Assembly (NCBI GenBank): GCA_017302655.1
Contig: JAFLDE010000023.1
Location: 1 to 45,354 of the forward strand
Length of the DNA stretch: 45,354 nt
DNA from: Burkholderiales bacterium
GTDB taxonomy: Bacteria > Pseudomonadota > Gammaproteobacteria > Burkholderiales > Burkholderiaceae_C
Reading direction: 5' to 3'
Positions 25,112-33,858 of the stretch are shown piece by piece. The notes under the pieces were generated by a model. It saw only the letters and a list, made by a program, of their open reading frames with translations. It was not told where the DNA came from and ran no database searches. Both the position numbers and the translations under genes were made by a program. Within the stretch, counting starts at the first letter, position 1, and every line of letters starts with the position of its first letter.

Positions 25112-26026
25112 ATGGATACGCTGGCGCCGGTGCGCTTCAAGTTCCTGCTCGGCGAGGTGCATCTGCACAGTTGGCGGCCGCGCTTCGTGGCGGCGCAGGC
25201 TTCGGCCCTGGACGAAGCGCCCGCAAAGCAGGCGCTGCCACCCGATGCAGCAGGGGTCTGGTGGCAAGGCACCGAGGCTGGGCGATTCCCGCTCGGCTGG
25301 GAGCGGACACGAGGATGGCTGCGCTACGTGCCGCGCGAGGACAAGTTGTTCCACGTGCGCGTCGAGGGCGACTTCGAGGCCTATCTGTCAGCCTGGAGCA
25401 CCAAGGCCCGCTACAACCTGAAGCGCTCGGTGCGCAAGCTGCAAGACCGAAACCCCGGCCAGCCGCTGCTGGAGATCTTCACCGAACCCGACCAGATGGA
25501 GCACTTCCTGCGCCAGGCGGCGGCGATCTCCGAGCACACCTACCAGTCCAAGCTCCTGCAGTCAGGCCTGACGTTCAGTGAAGCCCTGCTGGGACAAATG
25601 CAGGCCCGAGCCACCGACGGCGAGGCGCGCGGTTACCTTCTGCGCGACCAGGGCGAGGCCATCGCATTCGCCTGGTGCGCGGGGCGCGGCGAGCGCTTGA
25701 CCTATGAGGTGATCGGCTACCAGGAGTCCGCCGCGGCGCTCTCGCCCGGCTCTGTGCTCCTCTACCTGATCCTTGAGGACTTGTTTGCGCTGCAGCGGTT
25801 CCAAGTGTTCGACTTCGGGGTCGGAGACGCACCCTACAAGCGCCAGTTCGCCACCGGGGTGCTGGAGTTCGCCGAGGTCTACTTCTTCACCGACAGCTGG
25901 CGGCACCGCCTGCTGGTAGGCACGCATTGGTTGCTGGATCGCTTCTCCGCGGGAGTGGGCCGCCTGCTGGAGCGCTGGGGCCTGAAGGCGCGTGTGCGGC
26001 AGTGGATTCGCCGCCTGCGCGGCTGA
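25112..26026 (+). CDS. GNAT/FemAB-like acyltransferase (BcsL/CelD type)
   Basis: A 304-residue protein of the group whose catalytic half is GNAT-like (PF13480, CelD/BcsL). Signatures are WSTKARYNLKRSVRKLQ, ISEHTYQSKLLQ, and the late VFDFGVGDAPYKRQFATG. Such enzymes are found with cellulose, exopolysaccharide and surface-lipid genes. It begins directly after the preceding GNAT gene and converges with a polysaccharide deacetylase gene 14 bases away. Confidence 0.8.
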   Translation: MDTLAPVRFKFLLGEVHLHSWRPRFVAAQASALDEAPAKQALPPDAAGVWWQGTEAGRFPLGWERTRGWLRYVPREDKLFHVRVEGDFEAYLSAWSTKARYNLKRSVRKLQDRNPGQPLLEIFTEPDQMEHFLRQAAAISEHTYQSKLLQSGLTFSEALLGQMQARATDGEARGYLLRDQGEAIAFAWCAGRGERLTYEVIGYQESAAALSPGSVLLYLILEDLFALQRFQVFDFGVGDAPYKRQFATGVLEFAEVYFFTDSWRHRLLVGTHWLLDRFSAGVGRLLERWGLKARVRQWIRRLRG

Positions 26027-26040
26027 ACCCGTGCCCTGCG

Positions 26041-27003
26041 TCAGTACGCCAGGCGCCGCATACCTTGCTCCATCAGGCGCAAGGCGCCGCGCCAGGGCGC
26101 TGAGGGCAAGGGCAGCGGCTGCGGATGGGTCAGTTCCAGGGTGTGGCGGCCGAACGGCAGGCAGCGGAAATGGTCGCGATGGCGGCCGAGAAACTCGCAC
26201 AGCTTGCTGAAGCGGCGCAGCGCGATGGGGTCGAGCCGAGTGCGCGAGGCGTCGAGCAGCTCAAAGCCGTGCGAGACGATGACCAGGGACTGCCGCCCCG
26301 CTTCCAGAGACTTCCACAGCAGGTTCTCCATCTCCACCCAGGCACAGGCGGTGATTTGCACGGGCCGCAGCTTGCCCAGGCCGTCGCGGTAAATGGTCAC
26401 CGGCACTTCGATGACCCCGTCCAGCTCCAGCGGCTCGATCAGATCCTCGCCCGGACGCACACCACTATCGCGGCCGAAGATGCAGGCGTTGTAGCTGCTG
26501 TCGTAGCGGATGCCGTTGGCTGCCAGCGCCGGCAGGGTGTCGGCATTGAAGCCGAAGTTGCCGGCGCGGAAGGCGTTCACGCCAGGCGCCCCGGCCTTCG
26601 CCAGCAGACGCAGGCCTTCCTCGATGACCTGCCGCTGTTCTTCCGGAGGCAGCATGCGCAGGTACTGACGCTTGTGCCCGATATGCGGAAACAGCGGTTG
26701 CGGCGCTTCATCCAGCCACTCGGTGTGCAGATGCAGCTGCACGTCCTGCCCAGCCTGCTGGACCATGCCGACGATGTCGGCCAAGGGCTGCTCGCCGAAA
26801 CGGGTGGCGAACAGCGGCTCGGTGAAGAAGACGCCCTCGAGGCCGTGCTCCCGCAGCAACTCCGCCTGAAAGCCAACACCGAAGTCGCCCCTCGAGGTGC
26901 GCCCCAGGATGTGACTGTCAAAGGCTGCCGGGAACTCTGCGTCGAGGTTGGCCCAGCCCTGGCACCAGACCTCGACATCGACCGTGTAGAAGACGCTCAG
27001 CAC
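26041..27003 (-). CDS. Polysaccharide deacetylase-family protein
   Basis: NodB-fold hydrolase, 320 residues from the GTG at 27003, which comes 10 bases after the pntB stop; an ATG at 27057 inside pntB would add 18 residues without homology signs. The metal-site pieces are visible: the Asp of FYTVDVEVW near the start and HLHTEW, then FRAGNFGFN and YDSSYNA. No signal peptide, so a cytoplasmic or nucleotide-sugar/lipid-linked substrate is possible. The true substrate is unknown. Convergent with the acyltransferase pair. Confidence 0.8.
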   Translation of the reverse strand: MLSVFYTVDVEVWCQGWANLDAEFPAAFDSHILGRTSRGDFGVGFQAELLREHGLEGVFFTEPLFATRFGEQPLADIVGMVQQAGQDVQLHLHTEWLDEAPQPLFPHIGHKRQYLRMLPPEEQRQVIEEGLRLLAKAGAPGVNAFRAGNFGFNADTLPALAANGIRYDSSYNACIFGRDSGVRPGEDLIEPLELDGVIEVPVTIYRDGLGKLRPVQITACAWVEMENLLWKSLEAGRQSLVIVSHGFELLDASRTRLDPIALRRFSKLCEFLGRHRDHFRCLPFGRHTLELTHPQPLPLPSAPWRGALRLMEQGMRRLAY

Positions 27004-27013
27004 ACGAGCCGAC

Positions 27014-28456
27014 TCACTCAACGGCCTTGACCATGTCCTCGACCACCTTCTTGGCATCGCCGAAGACCATCATGGTCTTGTCCATGTAGAAGAGTTCGTT
27101 GTCCAGACCCGCGTAGCCGGCGGCCATTGAGCGCTTGTTGACGATGATGGTCTTGGCCTTGTAGGCCTCCAGGATGGGCATGCCGTAGATCGGGCTGCCC
27201 TTGACCATCGCGGCCGGGTTCACCACGTCGTTGGCGCCGAGCACGATGGCCACGTCGACCTGGCCGAACTCGCCGTTGATGTCCTCCATCTCGAACACCT
27301 GGTCGTAGGGCACCTCGGCCTCGGCCAGCAGCACGTTCATATGGCCCGGCATGCGGCCGGCCACCGGGTGGATGGCGTACTTGACGGTGATGCCCTTGTG
27401 CGTGAGCTTCTCGGCCAGTTCCTTGACCGCATGCTGGGCGCGCGCCACGGCCAGGCCATAGCCGGGCACGATGACCACGGTCTCGGCGTTGCCGAGCACG
27501 AAGGCGGCGTCGTCAGCGCTGCCGCTCTTCACATTGCGCTGCACCGCGCTGCCACTCGCCGCCGCGCCTGCCTCGCCGCCGAAGCCGCCGAGGATGACGC
27601 TGAAGAATGAGCGGTTCATCGCCTTGCACATGATGTAGCTCAGGATCGCCCCCGAGCTGCCCACCAAGGAGCCGGCAATGATCAGCATGCTGTTGCCCAA
27701 GCTGAAACCGATGCCCGCGGCCGCCCAGCCGCTGTAGCTGTTGAGCATGGACACCACCACCGGCATGTCGGCGCCGCCGATGGGGATGATGATGAGCACG
27801 CCGAGCACGAAGGCGATCGCGCAGACGATGGCGAAGGCCATCCAGTTCTCGGTCGCCGTGAAGTAGGCGGTCAGGCCCAGCATCAGCACACCCAGCACCA
27901 GGTTCAGCATGTGCTGGCCTTTGAAGACCACCGGCGCGCCTTGGAAGAGGCGGAACTTGTACTTTCCGCTGAGCTTGCCGAAGGCAATCACCGAACCGCT
28001 GAAGGTGATGGCCCCGATCAGCGCACCCAGGCAGAGCTCCAACCGGTTGCCCAGAGGGATCGGCGCGCCCTTGGCCAGGCCGGGGATCAGCGCGTAGGGC
28101 TCGGCCACGGCCGCGACGGCAATGCACACGGCAGCGAGCCCGATCATGCTGTGCATGAAGGCCACGAGCTCGGGCATCTTGGTCATCTCGACCTTGGCCG
28201 CCATGTAGGCGCCCAGGCCGCCGCCGATCAACAGGCCCACCAGCACGTAGCTCAGGCCGAACCAGCGGTTGGCGGCGCCAAGCTGGCTGGCCATCTCGCC
28301 GATCAAGGCCGCCGTGGTGACCGTGGCGATGGCCATGCCGACCATGCCGAAGACATTGCCGCGGATCGAGGTGGTGGGGTGCGACAGGCCCTTGAGCGCC
28401 TGAATGAAGCAGACGCTGGCCACGAGATAGAGCAGGGTGACGACGTTCATGCTCAT
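27014..28456 (-). CDS. pntB: NAD(P) transhydrogenase subunit beta
   Basis: Beta subunit of the proton-translocating transhydrogenase that makes NADPH from NADH using the proton gradient. The 480 residues start with eight or nine transmembrane helices and end with the NADP(H)-binding domain III ([52 protein letters not shown]). The start overlaps the pntAB stop (ATGA). Confidence 0.97.
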   Translation of the reverse strand: MSMNVVTLLYLVASVCFIQALKGLSHPTTSIRGNVFGMVGMAIATVTTAALIGEMASQLGAANRWFGLSYVLVGLLIGGGLGAYMAAKVEMTKMPELVAFMHSMIGLAAVCIAVAAVAEPYALIPGLAKGAPIPLGNRLELCLGALIGAITFSGSVIAFGKLSGKYKFRLFQGAPVVFKGQHMLNLVLGVLMLGLTAYFTATENWMAFAIVCAIAFVLGVLIIIPIGGADMPVVVSMLNSYSGWAAAGIGFSLGNSMLIIAGSLVGSSGAILSYIMCKAMNRSFFSVILGGFGGEAGAAASGSAVQRNVKSGSADDAAFVLGNAETVVIVPGYGLAVARAQHAVKELAEKLTHKGITVKYAIHPVAGRMPGHMNVLLAEAEVPYDQVFEMEDINGEFGQVDVAIVLGANDVVNPAAMVKGSPIYGMPILEAYKAKTIIVNKRSMAAGYAGLDNELFYMDKTMMVFGDAKKVVEDMVKAVE

Positions 28457-28770
28457 CGCTGGTCTCCCGCCGGCTGCTTTTTGTCCTTCTTCCTGAACAT
28501 CTCCAGCATGCGCCGGGTGACCAGGAAGCCGCCGAAGATGTTGACCGCAGCAAGCGCGACGGCCAAGGTGCCCATGACCTTGCCGAGGTTGGTCTCGGTG
28601 AGCGCCGCCGCCAGCATGGCGCCGACGACGACGATGGCCGAGATCGCGTTGGTCACCGCCATCAAGGGCGTGTGCAGGGCCGGCGTGACGTTCCAGACCA
28701 CGTGGTAGCCCACGTAGATGGCGAGCACGAAGATGATCAGGTTGATGACGGTCGGGGAGACGGCGTCCAT
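28453..28770 (-). CDS. pntAB: NAD(P) transhydrogenase subunit alpha, membrane part
   Basis: Short 105-residue subunit with three or four transmembrane helices ([50 protein letters not shown]). In this organism the alpha chain is split into a soluble PntAA and this membrane PntAB, as in Rhodospirillum. It follows pntAA directly and overlaps pntB. Confidence 0.95.
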   Translation of the reverse strand: MDAVSPTVINLIIFVLAIYVGYHVVWNVTPALHTPLMAVTNAISAIVVVGAMLAAALTETNLGKVMGTLAVALAAVNIFGGFLVTRRMLEMFRKKDKKQPAGDQR

Positions 28771-29898
28771 TTACTTTCTCCGAACGATGCCGGCCTGGGT
28801 CATCAGGCAGGCGTTCACGATGTCGTCGTCGGCCGGCATCTCGAAGCCGGCTTCCTTGTTGATGACCAGCTTCAGAAAGTCCAGCACGTTGCGTGCGTAG
28901 AGCGCCGAGCTGTCGGCCGGCACGGTGGCCGGGAGGTTGGTCTCGCCAATGATCGTCACGCCGTTCACCTGCACGGTCTGGCCGGCCACGGTGAGCGGGC
29001 AGTTGCCGCCGCCGTTCGGGCCGCGGCCAGCGGCAATGTCAACGATCACCGAGCCGGGCTTCATGCTGCGCACCATCTCTTCCGAGATCAGGGTCGGCGC
29101 CGGGCGGCCCGGAATCAGGGCGGTGCTGATGACGATGTCGGCCTGCGCCACGCGCTTGGCCACCTCCACCGCCTGGCGGGCCAGCCAGCTGGGCGGCATG
29201 GGCTTGGCGTAGCCGCCCACGCCCTCCGCGGCTTCCTTTTCTTCCGGCGTGTCGTAGCTCACTTCAATGAACTTGCCCCCCAGAGACTCGATCTGCTCCT
29301 TCACCGAAGGCCGGACGTCCGAGGCCTCGATGACCGCGCCCAGGCGCTTGGCTGTCGCGATGGCCTGCAGGCCGGCCACGCCCACGCCCAGGATGACCAC
29401 GCGCGCCGCCTTGATGGTGCCGGCGGCCGTCATCAGCATGGGGAACAACTTGGGGTAATGCGCGGCGGCCAGCAGCACCGCCTTGTAGCCGGCAATGTTG
29501 GCCTGCGAACTCAGCACGTCCAGGCTCTGCGCCCGTGTGGTGCGCGGCGCCGCCTCCAGGGCGAAGGCGGTCAGGCCAGCGCCGGCCATGGCTTGCAGTC
29601 CCTCGGCATCGAAGGGGTTGAGCATGCCCACCAGCACAGCGCCCGACTTCATTTGCGCCAGCTCTGCCGCCGAGGGGCGTTGCACCTTCAGCACCAGCTC
29701 TGCTGCCAGGGCACTCGCCGCATCCACCAACTCTGCGCCAACCGCCTCATAGGCGGCGTCCACACAGGCAGCGGCCGCGCCGGCACCTCGTTCCACCAGC
29801 ACACGATGGCCGGCGGCCTTCAACTTCTTGGCGGTTTCCGGGGTCACGGCAACCCGGGTCTCTCCCGCCGCGCTCTCGCGCGGAACTCCGATCAGCAT
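28771..29898 (-). CDS. pntAA: NAD(P) transhydrogenase subunit alpha, NAD-binding part
   Basis: Soluble NAD(H)-binding domain I, 375 residues, related to alanine dehydrogenase. MLIGVPRES at the start, the nucleotide-binding VVILGVGVAGLQAIATAKRL and SDVRPSVKEQIESLGG are diagnostic. AGGAAG precedes the ATG at 29898. First gene of pntAA-AB-B; the 162-base gap to the divergent chemoreceptor should hold both promoters, but I see no clear motif. Confidence 0.96.
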   Translation of the reverse strand: MLIGVPRESAAGETRVAVTPETAKKLKAAGHRVLVERGAGAAAACVDAAYEAVGAELVDAASALAAELVLKVQRPSAAELAQMKSGAVLVGMLNPFDAEGLQAMAGAGLTAFALEAAPRTTRAQSLDVLSSQANIAGYKAVLLAAAHYPKLFPMLMTAAGTIKAARVVILGVGVAGLQAIATAKRLGAVIEASDVRPSVKEQIESLGGKFIEVSYDTPEEKEAAEGVGGYAKPMPPSWLARQAVEVAKRVAQADIVISTALIPGRPAPTLISEEMVRSMKPGSVIVDIAAGRGPNGGGNCPLTVAGQTVQVNGVTIIGETNLPATVPADSSALYARNVLDFLKLVINKEAGFEMPADDDIVNACLMTQAGIVRRK

Positions 29899-30060
29899 GC
29901 GCTTCCTCCTGGCAGGGGCGGCGCAGCTTACACGGAGCTTTCTGCGGCACTTCGTGGGGCAAGCACCCGGTCCTCGGCCGGCGCGAAGTGAGCTGCCGAC
30001 GCCGCAATGCCGAGGCTGCGCTACGCTGAGCGCCCCGCTAGGGTTCCGCAGGAGACGAGC

Positions 30061-31602
30061 ATGAACCTGAACCAAATTCGCGTCGGTCAACGCCTGGGAT
30101 TGGGCTTCGGCCTGATGGCCTTGCTGCTGGCCATCAGCCTGGGCGTGGCGCTACAGCGCCTGAACAGCCTGGAAGCGGCCAAGCTGGAAGTGCTGGAACT
30201 GGAACGACGGGCCGGCCTCGCCGAAGCCTGGATGAAGAACACCGATCTCAACGCCAACCGCGCACTGGCCATCGCCACCTCGGGCTATAGCGCGGCGGTG
30301 GTCAAGCACTTCGATCCCATGGTCAAGGCCACTTCGGCGGAGATCAGCGAGATCCAGAAGTCCATCGAAGCGGCCGTCAACAGTGAGCGCGGCAAGGCCC
30401 TGATGGCATCCATCGCGCAGCAGCGCAGCGACTACATCGCCAAGCGAAACCAGATCTTTGAGCAACTCAAGGGCGGCGACCTGGAAGGCGGCATGAGCAA
30501 CATCGGTCAGGTCATGCAGCCTGCGGTTGACGGCTATCTGAAGGCATTGAAGGCCTTCGTGGACTACCAGCGCGGCCAGGCCGCCGGGGCCAGCGAACGC
30601 GCGGCTGCGGACAAGGCCTTCGCCCAGGCCGTGCTCATCGTCATGCTGGTGGTCTGCGTCGGGGTGGCGATGGGCGCCGGCTGGCTCATCACGCGTTCGG
30701 TGACGGAACCCTTGCAGCGTGCACGCCGCAGCACCGAAGCCATCGCTGCGGGCGACCTGACCCAGGACGTGCGCCCTCAAGGCAGCGACGAGCTGGCCGA
30801 GTTGCTGCGAAGTCTGGATCAAATGCAGGAGCGTCTGCGCACCGTGGTGGGCGAGATCCGCGCTGGCACCGACGGCATCAACACGGCATCCAGCGAGATT
30901 GCCGCTGGCGGCCATGACCTGTCGCAGCGCACCGAGGAGGCAGCCAGCAACCTGCAGCAGACCGCCAGCTCGCTGGAGGAGATCACCACCACCGCCAAGC
31001 AGGCGGCCGATTCCGCCGCGCAGGCCAACCAACTGGCCGGCAGCGCCGCCGAGGTGGCGCGCCGGGGCGGCGCCGTGGTCTCCCAGGTCATCGAGACCAT
31101 GGGCGAGATCAACACCAGCTCCCGCCGCATCGCCGACATCATCGGCACCATCGACGGCATTGCCTTTCAGACCAACATCCTGGCGCTGAACGCGGCGGTG
31201 GAAGCCGCACGCGCCGGCGAGCAGGGCCGCGGCTTCGCGGTCGTTGCCGGCGAGGTGCGCCTGCTCGCCCAGCGTAGCGCCGAAGCGGCCAAGGAGATCA
31301 AGACCCTGATCTCCACCAGCGTCGACAAAGTCGAGGCCGGCACGCGCCTGGTCGGCGACGCCGGCGGCACCATGGAAGAGATCGTCGCCAGCGTGCAGCG
31401 CGTCACCGACATCATTGGCGAGATCAGCACCGCCACGGGCGAGCAAAGCCAGGGCTTGGGGCAGGTCAACGAGGCGGTCACCCAGCTTGACCAGGTGACC
31501 CAGCAGAACGCCGCACTGGTCGAGCAGTCGGCCGCCGCCGCCGAGAGCCTGAGCGAGCAAGCCTCACGGGTGGCTGCCTCCGTGGCCGTCTTCCGTACCT
31601 GA
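30061..31602 (+). CDS. Methyl-accepting chemotaxis protein without C-terminal tether
   Basis: A 513-residue receptor: TM1 (about 10-30), a four-helix-bundle type periplasmic sensor (NTDLNANRALAIATSGYS), TM2 (about 195-215), HAMP, and the signalling hairpin with a tip nearly identical to that of the receptor at 1074. The C-terminus ends in AVFRT with no DWETF/NWETF pentapeptide, so methylation would depend on other receptors. CAGGAG lies 6 bases before the ATG. Confidence 0.93.
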   Translation: MNLNQIRVGQRLGLGFGLMALLLAISLGVALQRLNSLEAAKLEVLELERRAGLAEAWMKNTDLNANRALAIATSGYSAAVVKHFDPMVKATSAEISEIQKSIEAAVNSERGKALMASIAQQRSDYIAKRNQIFEQLKGGDLEGGMSNIGQVMQPAVDGYLKALKAFVDYQRGQAAGASERAAADKAFAQAVLIVMLVVCVGVAMGAGWLITRSVTEPLQRARRSTEAIAAGDLTQDVRPQGSDELAELLRSLDQMQERLRTVVGEIRAGTDGINTASSEIAAGGHDLSQRTEEAASNLQQTASSLEEITTTAKQAADSAAQANQLAGSAAEVARRGGAVVSQVIETMGEINTSSRRIADIIGTIDGIAFQTNILALNAAVEAARAGEQGRGFAVVAGEVRLLAQRSAEAAKEIKTLISTSVDKVEAGTRLVGDAGGTMEEIVASVQRVTDIIGEISTATGEQSQGLGQVNEAVTQLDQVTQQNAALVEQSAAAAESLSEQASRVAASVAVFRT

Positions 31603-31615
31603 GCGGTCGCTGCCA

Positions 31616-32443
31616 ATGAGCGACGCGCGCTGGCGGCCCCACGTCACGGTGGCCGCCTATATCCTGGGCGAGGGCGAACAGGCGGGCCGCCTGCTGTGGG
31701 TGCGCGAGCGCACGTCCGCGGGGCTGCGCATCAACAACGCCGCCGGCCATCTGGAGCCCGGCGAGACTCCGCTGGAGGGCGTGTGCCGCGAGGTGCTGGA
31801 GGAGACTGGGAGGCGCTTCCGTCCCGAGGCGCTGCTCGGCCTGTACCTGGGGCCGATGCGCGAGGGCGCGCGCTATCTGCGCATCGCCTTCGTCGGAAGC
31901 GTGGGCCCCCTCGAGCGGGCGCAGCTGGACGACCCGATCGAGGAAACCCTGTGGCTCACTCCCGCGGAGCTGCGCGCCCGCCAAAATGAGTTGCGTTCCG
32001 CACTCGTGCTGGCCGGGCTCGACGATTACGAAGCCGGCCGCCGCTGGCCCCTCGACCTGATCCGCACCCTGCCGCCGTCCTTGCCCCCCGGCCCCGATCC
32101 CATGAGCCACGCCCTTGTCATCCTCGAAAGCCACGGCGACCGCGAAGCCCGCGGCCGCGCCGGCGGTGAGGCGGCCTACGCCGCCATGCTGGACTTCGCC
32201 GAGGGCCTGAAGGCCCAGGGCGAGCTGGTGCTCACCACCTCGCTGGGCACGCATCAAACCCGCGTGCGCTCCGGCCAGCCGGTGCTGGACGGGCCCTTTG
32301 CCGAGTGCAAGGAACTGGTGGGCGGCATCTTCCTGCTCGCCCCGCAGGTCACGCGGGAGCGCGCGCTGCAACTGGCCGCCGAATGTCCGGCTGCGGCCTG
32401 GGCGACCGTCGAGGTGCGCGCCATGGCGCCGTGCTTCACGTAA
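31616..32443 (+). CDS. Nudix hydrolase fused to a YCII/DGPF domain
   Basis: 275 residues in one frame. Residues 1-150 are a NudJ-like Nudix hydrolase with the full box GHLEPGETPLEGVCREVLEE-TG. A Pro-rich linker (PPSLPPGPDP) leads to a complete YCII-family domain beginning MSHALVILES, with the LDGPFAECKELVGG signature. YCII proteins of this type usually stand alone beside ECF sigma factors, as another copy does downstream. No ribosome site precedes the internal ATG at 32102, supporting a true fusion. Nudix substrate unknown; the YCII domain's reaction is not established. Confidence 0.85.
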   Translation: MSDARWRPHVTVAAYILGEGEQAGRLLWVRERTSAGLRINNAAGHLEPGETPLEGVCREVLEETGRRFRPEALLGLYLGPMREGARYLRIAFVGSVGPLERAQLDDPIEETLWLTPAELRARQNELRSALVLAGLDDYEAGRRWPLDLIRTLPPSLPPGPDPMSHALVILESHGDREARGRAGGEAAYAAMLDFAEGLKAQGELVLTTSLGTHQTRVRSGQPVLDGPFAECKELVGGIFLLAPQVTRERALQLAAECPAAAWATVEVRAMAPCFT

Positions 32444-32501
32444 ACCCGGAGCCTGTCGAAATCGGGCTTGGTGGATCGTCGTGGTGGCAATGGAGACCGC
32501 C

Positions 32502-32987
32502 ATGCACGATCGCTTCACCCCCTGCCTCTGGTTCAATGGCCAGGCCGAGGAAGCCGCCGCGTTCTACGTCAGTGTGTTCCCGAACAGCCGCATCTTTCAC
32601 CGCGCAGCGTGGCCCGATGGGAGCCCCTTCCCCGACAAGGTCGGCCAGCCGCTGCTGACTGAATTCGAGCTCGACGGACAGGCCTTCCTCGCCTTCAACG
32701 GCGGCATGGATGTGCCGCACGGCATGGCCGTTTCCCTGCTGGTGAACTGCGCGGACCAGGCCGAGCTGGATCGCATCACCGAACGGCTCACCGAGGGCGG
32801 CCGGCAGCTTGACTGCGGCTGGGTGGCCGACCGCTAAGGCGTGCACTGGCAAATCGTGCCCCGCCGCATGATGCAGATGATGCGCGAAAGCACGACCCGT
32901 CACGGCCAGGTCTTCGGCGCCCTGATGACCATGCAGAAGATCGACCTCGCCGCCTTGGAAGCCGCGGCGAAGGCGCCGACGCCCTGA
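32502..32987 (+). pseudogene. VOC/PhnB-like gene interrupted by an in-frame TAA
   Basis: Starts at the ATG 32502 with GGAG 6 bases upstream (MHDRFTPCLWFNGQAEEAAAFY) and reads as a PhnB/3-dmu-9-type vicinal-oxygen-chelate protein up to GWVADR, then TAA at 32835. In the same frame, GVHWQIVPRRMMQMM and MTMQKIDLAALEAAA continue for 49 more codons to a TGA at 32985. The intact VOC gene at 36099 has DRFGIRW at this place, so a Tyr or Phe codon has become a stop. The truncated 111-residue product lacks the last strand and helix. Sequencing error remains possible. Confidence 0.8.
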
Positions 32988-33019
32988 CTCGGACTACGAG
33001 CCGCTGCCCACGCGCCGCC

Positions 33020-33445
33020 ATGCAACCCGACATCGCCAGCTACCACCACGCCCTGGCGCCTGCGCATCGCGCACTGTGCGACGCTCTGGCCGCGGCCATC
33101 GGCGCGCACCTGAGCAAGGCCGAGGGCAAGCTCTGGCACGGCCATCCGGTCTGGTTCCTCGACGGCAACCCCATCGTTGGCTACAGCCTGCAGAAGCCCG
33201 GCGTGCGACTGATGTTCTGGAGCGGCGCCGACTTCGACGAGCCGCTGTTGGCTGTGCGCGGCAAGAAGTTCAAGGACGCCTCGATCTTCTTCAACCAATT
33301 GGCTGAACTGGACCCTGTGGCGCTGGAGCGCTGGCTGGCGCTGGCCGCCCGCATCCAGTGGGACTACAAGAACATCGTGCGCCGCAAAGGTCGGCTGGAG
33401 CGCGTCAAGACCACCGAACAGGAGCCCCCATGCCCCGCTACATGA
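33020..33445 (+). CDS. DUF1801 protein
   Basis: 141 residues of the DUF1801 (YdhG-like) family: AEGKLWHGHPVWFLDGNPIVGY, RLMFWSGADFDEP and a basic C-terminal helix. The family is small, cytoplasmic and of unknown biochemical role, and commonly travels with YCII and AHSA1 proteins. Its 3' end overlaps the next gene's start by 16 bases. Confidence 0.82.
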   Translation: MQPDIASYHHALAPAHRALCDALAAAIGAHLSKAEGKLWHGHPVWFLDGNPIVGYSLQKPGVRLMFWSGADFDEPLLAVRGKKFKDASIFFNQLAELDPVALERWLALAARIQWDYKNIVRRKGRLERVKTTEQEPPCPAT

Positions 33446-33858
33446 TCCAAGTCCGTGCCACCTCCATGAGTGAGGCCGGCGAGTTCCCCGACGACCCGAC
33501 GCTGGTGCCGCGCATGATGGCCTTCCACGACGAGATGGCGCAGGCCGGCGTGCTGCTCGACGGCGCGGGCCTGCAGCCAAGCAGCCAGGGCTTTCGCGTG
33601 CACTACGACGCCGCCGGCACGCCTGCGGTGGTCGACGGCCCCTTCGCCGAGACCAAGGAACTGGTGGCCGGCTACACGCTGATCGAGGTGCGCGACCGCG
33701 ACGAGGCGCTGGCCTGGGCACGCCGCTTCCCGGCCCCGTTCCCCGGCATGGCCTGCTGCATCGAGGTGCGCCCCCTGATGGGCGGCATCGACCTGCCACC
33801 CGAGGACGCCGAACGCCTGATCCGCGAGGAATTGGCGGCGATCCGGCAGCACGGATGA
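33430..33858 (+). CDS. YCII/DGPF-domain protein
   Basis: 142 residues with the hallmark VVDGPFAETKELVAGY and the start MPRYMIQVRA. GGAG at 33421 sets the start. These small ferredoxin-like-fold proteins typically precede ECF42-type sigma factors; here the stop overlaps the sigma factor start (ATGA), so the two are translationally coupled. Their enzymatic role is not known; they may sense or modify a small molecule. Confidence 0.88.
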   Translation: MPRYMIQVRATSMSEAGEFPDDPTLVPRMMAFHDEMAQAGVLLDGAGLQPSSQGFRVHYDAAGTPAVVDGPFAETKELVAGYTLIEVRDRDEALAWARRFPAPFPGMACCIEVRPLMGGIDLPPEDAERLIREELAAIRQHG

